From Allium sativum (lineage: Eukaryota > Streptophyta > Magnoliopsida > Asparagales > Amaryllidaceae): 64,000 nt of DNA. How positions within the stretch are numbered: position 1 is the stretch's first letter; each line of letters opens with the position of its first letter. The DNA is taken from the NCBI GenBank assembly GCA_030737875.1, contig CM060909.1, positions 396,347,565 through 396,411,564 of the forward strand, read 5' to 3'. This document shows, in pieces, positions 59,066 through 64,000 of this stretch. The notes under the pieces are model-generated. The model ran no database searches. It saw only the letters and a list, made by a program, of their open reading frames with translations, and was not told the origin of the DNA. The position numbers and the translations under genes are program-made.

Positions 59066-59393
59066 TATCGTTTATAGTTTAGAAATCTCACATTGGGTTC
59101 CACTCCACCAAAAATAGCAGAAGGATCAGAAAAATATGCAGTCTCTTCTAGAATGTAGAAGACATCCACACGAGTCCACTGTCTCTTATTTCACTGAATT
59201 TCGTCAACAAACGAAAAAGATATGGTTTTTAAAGTGAAATAAAAAACCGTAGCGCTTTTATCTGCTATTAAATAGTTTAATATAATATTAGCCGTTACCT
59301 TCTGAAATTCTTCAAAACTAGGTTTTGATTTTAAATCAAATCCGTTGTACTTTGTCAAGATCAGGTTGCACCACCACCTAGGGCGTCGGAAGG
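59060..59393 (-). other. Coding-like sequence of unknown origin at the end of E5
   Basis: One minus-strand frame reads from 59393 down to about 59191 (RPRWWCNLILTKYNGFDL near its start, FSFVDEIQ at its end), meets one stop, and reads on in the same frame (WTRVDVFYILEETAYFSDPS) to about 59060. The composition is protein-like and the segment has no match in other LTRs here. It could be a captured host-gene fragment or remnant of another element. I do not recognise it. Confidence 0.35.
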
Positions 59394-62300
59394 TGACACG
59401 ACCCGAACTTCCCCGTGAAGGAAAGCACGGATTGCGTTGAGGACAAGACAAAATAGAACGCAGACAGAAGAACATTTCATTGTTTATTACAACAATTCCA
59501 TCAGAATACAAGAATACACAGAGTATAAATGAATAAATTACATTCGATGAATATCAGAGATTACAATAAATTACATAGCAGTGGAAAAATATACAAAGCA
59601 CAACTGAAAGAGATACACAGATACAGAGCTTTCCGAGCATCGTTCCAGCTGTAAATCAGGACCCTATGAATATAAATCTGCAAAACCAAAACTACAAGCT
59701 GCCCGTGTGGAAAATATGGGCACCAAGAGTTTAGGTTAAAACAATAAACTCCAGGTCAGTCATGTGACTGGTGTGAGAACTAAAACAGTTATTTAAAACT
59801 TTACTTTAAATGAGAGCAATTCAAGGGACCACGCTGTATAACACGGAACGGGTTTCCTCCCAAGAACACTAGTGCACATAGCAAAACAACGCAATGCTTT
59901 TTGGATAAATGAAGCTATTATAAGACCCAGGTTCCATCACACAACGCAACGCAAGCCGGAGGATAGGGTTTTCCCTTATAATAGCCAAAAATTCTTGCTA
60001 CGTTCAAAACAAATCACTTGATACTATTATAGGTGTATAGTGTCAAAACAATTTCAAATCATAAATATCAATCATAGGCGGTATGGGTACCATCTATCAT
60101 GTCGCCATACTAGGCTCTACAAATAAAACCGCAATATCACGTATTGGAAATTGGATTTCCGTCATGAGTCGAGGCAAGGGGCAAGCTCCTCTCCGTTCGA
60201 GACACTCTAGCAAATGTCTCAGGACCCCACTTTGATCCTTGAAATCGGCTGGGCCGGTCCTCTCTTACTTTTGAGGATTGGCAATTCCTGAACACACGTT
60301 TCCCGGTCCTTACAGACCTATATCTGAGGCGCCTCGCATTCCAACAACCACACAGGTGAAAAGTAGATATAAATGTCAGGGCCGGTAGGTCACTGACACC
60401 ACCATAGCTAGAAAGAAACGTCATGCTCTCCCAGCGGTCCGTCTCCCGTTTTTGACTCATACCGGGGTGTGAGGCTCGCGAATCCACGTTATACACAAAG
60501 CTGTGTCACACAGACCATGCTTTGATCATCAACCACAAGACTTTGCTTTTCAATAGAAGCCTTGATCAATTGCCACTTACGCGTGCCACACTGGCAATTC
60601 ACTCCATGCGACTGATGTCCATCGATATACAACCTCTGAGCTCGTATGTCTCAGAGAAGGGCGTTAAGCAAGAGAATAAATTCTCCGCTACCAAACAGAT
60701 GTATATTTAATAGAGATCAATCAACATAGAATAAAATCCAATGTCAGACACACAATCCATTTACAAGTTCGTTCTGAGTCTGAACGAAACTGGAGGCACT
60801 TTCCTCGCATATCCATCGATCTCCAAGTACTTCTGGACGATCACCAACTGTTTCCCTCATCTTGGGTGTACAGCCCAATCGAGATCATCAGTAATCACCC
60901 AAACGATGTGAAGACTTCCGGTCTTCAACCACCGTCTTCATCTTCGACATCTCGTCGAATCGGTTATTCAGAATGGGTATAAACCCGGGCTTTCTGAATA
61001 ACCCACGTATATGATAAACAAACATTACACAAACACAACAAAGGCCTCATTCCAATTCTGAATATTCTTTTATTCACAAAATCACATTCTTAGGGAAAGG
61101 TTCCCATTAATTTTATCAAAGAAAAATTCTTCTAAATTTATTCTTTAATCTTCCTTTGGATATCATTTCAAACCAAATTATGGTTTTCCAAACTAGTCGG
61201 GATTAGCGAACCACACCGAAGTAATTATTTATTTTATTTCCCAATCCCAACCTATTCATCCCATGGAGCAAAACTGGTAATACTCCATATCTAACACCAC
61301 GGTGTTATCGGTAAATATTAATTACCATTTCACGTTCAAATCTAATTAAAGATTTAACTATCGCTTTGGAGCAAAACTGGTGGTACTCCATTCTCGATCA
61401 CTTTTCAGATTTGATAATTTAAATTATCAATTCACATTTCAATCTAAATAAAGATTCATTAAAACTCCACTTAGTTTTAATCTTCTTAAAAATCAATATC
61501 CTGTCTTTAACTGGGTTAAAGAACCAATGTCATCTAAAACACGGTTCACGATAAACCCAAAATCACTTTCTATTGTTAATCAGGTTAAAGAACAGGTGTT
61601 ATTCAAAACACCGCTCACGATAAACCCAAGAACCAATTTAAATTCAATTCCAATTAATATTATTTAATTGGTACACCTCACTAAATCTAAATAGAAGGAT
61701 TTAATCTTTTTCTCAACTGAGCTTAAGAACAGTGTTAATGAAGACACCATTCACGACAAACCCAAATCACATTTGATATTAAATACAAGGCTCTGAATAG
61801 AAAATATACCGGCTTATATTCAATATCGAATTCTGGAACCAACAAATATCGTATTGGAAATAACGATATATATATATATATCTTTCAAATTTCCATAACA
61901 ACATCTGTATAATCACGAAATCCAACATCAAAATATTCCGAAGACAATTTCGATTCAAATCCACTTCCACTTTGTATATATTGGAAATTCTGGTTATTTT
62001 CAAAACCGCTTTCAAATTCAATTTATTTATTTCAAAAATAAATTGATTTTAATTCTAGTTCAAAACTAGTTCATTTCGATAAAAATCTATTTTTATCTTT
62101 TCAAATGTGGAATTTTTCATTCCAGTTCTTTCCAATTCACATATTATGATTTTACACAAATTATAGATATTTTTAATAATTTTATCGAGGCCCGTACAGT
62201 CGATTTCCATCAACGGCCATCGAACTGCACTTACAGCGACCTTTTCCAAATTTGATTTGGACATACTTCCAAATCCAACCGTTAGATTTCAAATTTGTAA

Positions 62301-64000
62301 TATTCATTGGAAAGCTCTTTTTGATTCGAATGCAACGGTTCCGGTTTTAGGAGAATCCGACGATCGGATCTCCCGTAATGTCAATTCGAAGTCAATGGTC
62401 GAAATTCACGAATTGCCGCGGCGCGGCGCGTTCTATTCAGGCCATTATATATATAATATAAATATTATATATATATTTCGTCGATTTCCTTACAAAACGT
62501 ATTTTATAAATCGTTTTAAATTCGTTTTCAAAACCATTTCAACACTATATTCAATTTCTAATCAAAATTGAATATTTCATATCATTACAATATAAATGAT
62601 AATATTTTCAAAACGTTATATTTTGAAATCACTACCTTTTCTATATTCACTATAAAAACGAATATAATCGATATAATATCGTTCACGTCAAAATAGCGCA
62701 ACTCTAATCAACACGGCTATATATATTTCAATAAATTCGTTATTCTATTCAACAAATGAATATTTATTCCATTCAACACACGACTAATCTCAACACATGA
62801 GTACCGTCGACACATGACTATTTTTGTTATGTAAAATATTTTATAAAATTATGGTATCTATCGTTTGATTTTCAATTAGACTCCAACTGTAAAGTAGTTC
62901 TAATTTTATATATGATAAAGATGTAAATTATATTATTAAAATATTTTACTCAACACATGAATAGTTTCAACACATGAATATTTTTATATTCTAATATTCC
63001 TTATCTTCCCAATTGGAATGATGCCCAATCAATCACCATATAATGTTAATTATATGGATTCCATACAACACATGTATATAATAGCAACGATAAACAATCA
63101 ACCATCATCCAAAGTGCACCACACAACTGCATAAGCATCAAATATAAATAATTAACGCTTACACAGCCTGTCGACCGATCGATCGACATACAATTAAATA
63201 ATTGGCATTAGTGTACGCCAAATATCATCCCAACACCCGTGTGGGGTTTCAAATCAACAAACACTGAATATTATTTGTGCAGTTGGGTGATGTGTAAAAT
63301 TTATCATCCCAATCAATATCCTTCAAACAGGTGTACATAAACAAACCGTCCGGTTTGTAAATGAATATTTATTTATTCACATTCACTATATTCATATTCA
63401 CATTAAAAATTATATTTTCAACGATAATTAATTTATTTCCACACATGAATATTTTCATTATCTATTTCACATCAACATCACAAACAAATTCACAACACAA
63501 TAAACAAGCATACAAGCCGTCCATAGTCTGTGGACGACGGGTGTCGGGTGCTGCTAAGCACCGTCTGCATCCTAGTATATAATTTTAACTAGAAATGAAG
63601 ATTTAAAGTGAGAAGTTCTCACCAATAGCTATCCCAACTCCACGACACTTCTAATGTAGGAAATCTTATAGTTCCCGCCTTTTGTCACTTTCGTTGCCCG
63701 TAGCCACTACATATACAAAAATCACATTTTTTATATTGTTGCTATGTATATTAAAATCACATTTTTATAATCACGCTATATAGATAAAAAATCTATTTTT
63801 ACACCGCTACTATATAGATAAAAATTCTATTTTTACACCGCTACTATATAGATAAAAATTCTAATTTTATAACGGTGTTCATATAATAAAGATTATATTT
63901 TTATCATGCTATTCTCTATATAAAGATTTCGCCTTTTCAAATATAAAGATTTCGCCTTTTTATTTCATCACTATGAAAATCACATTTTTATTTCATCATA
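59394..64000 (-). mobile_element. E4: LTR of the family, running off the window
   Basis: It begins TGACACGACCCGAACTTCCCC and follows the A-type LTR block by block: terminal region, CCAGTTTT hairpins (61263-61288, 61367-61390), hairpin modules (61513-61558 and further to 61762), GCCGCGGCGCGGCGCG with TA tract (62416-62480), double hairpin (63519-63562), palindrome GTGAGAA-G-TTCTCAC (63608-63622) and the AT hairpin array (63715 on). Promoter and U3 should lie just beyond 64000. Whether it is a solo LTR or half of a full element cannot be told. The five bases before it are GAAGG. Confidence 0.88.
63519..63562 (-). other. Conserved double hairpin (E4)
   Basis: GTCCA/TGGAC (63519-63535, loop TAGTCTG) and GGTGCT/AGCACC (63547-63562, loop GCTA). 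Stems are identical to those in A1 and A2 while both loops differ. Confidence 0.7.

Larger units (their letters stand above)
55860..59393 (-). mobile_element. E5: diverged LTR of the same superfamily
   Basis: It begins TGAGACGTCCCC. By eye its order of blocks matches the LTR end of A1: CTGCAAAACC..., CCCGTGTAGAAAAAGGGGCACC, GTCAGTCATGGAACTGG, GGACCACGCC, the GAAGA hairpin (57340 region), the MYB-like block, AACACATGAA repeats and TCCATGGTTTGTGGACGA. A segment of about 1 kb, including the CCAGTTTT hairpins and GGGTT modules, is missing near 57625. The MYB/palindrome block is tandemly doubled. The last 350 bp (59050-59393) does not resemble other LTRs. It is a more distant subfamily. Confidence 0.75.

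Overview
This is plant nuclear DNA, probably heterochromatic. It is AT-rich and consists almost wholly of nested retrotransposons. The evidence for a plant is LTR elements primed by initiator-Met tRNA (PBS TGGTATCAGAGC), a plant L1-type LINE, and TATA plus pyrimidine-patch promoters. I see no intact host gene, tRNA, rRNA or CRISPR array. Open frames outside the LINE are short and look like by-products of repeats.

Layout. (1) 1-2735: a decayed LINE on the minus strand (endonuclease then reverse transcriptase), running off the left edge. (2) 2736-43058: an old LTR element 'B' on the minus strand, split by two younger insertions. A1 (3186-18156, minus, target duplication CTTTA) lies in B's left LTR. 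A2 (23894-38098, plus, target duplication GGTTT) lies in B's right LTR. (3) 43059-43933: a short stretch with a possible Ty3/gypsy relic. (4) 43934-55859: a third element 'A3' (plus) whose right LTR is cut off. (5) 55860-59393: a diverged minus-strand LTR 'E5' starting inside A3. (6) 59394-64000: another minus-strand LTR 'E4', running off the right edge.

A1, A2, A3, B, E4 and E5 belong to one superfamily with an unusual design. LTRs are about 6-7 kb, while the interior between PBS and polypurine tract is only about 1.04 kb and has no gag or pol. The elements must borrow all proteins, probably from a Ty3/gypsy relative (inference). What persists across divergent copies is RNA-like structure: stem-loops just after the PBS with compensatory changes, a GNRA-type hairpin before the PPT, and several hairpin families inside the LTR. 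Promoter and poly(A) signals suggest that nearly the whole LTR is transcribed. Each subfamily has a different GC-rich cassette between the promoter and a splice-donor-like site.

By-eye LTR divergence orders the insertions: A2 youngest (about five substitutions in 6.6 kb), A1 young, A3 older, B oldest. This agrees with the nesting.
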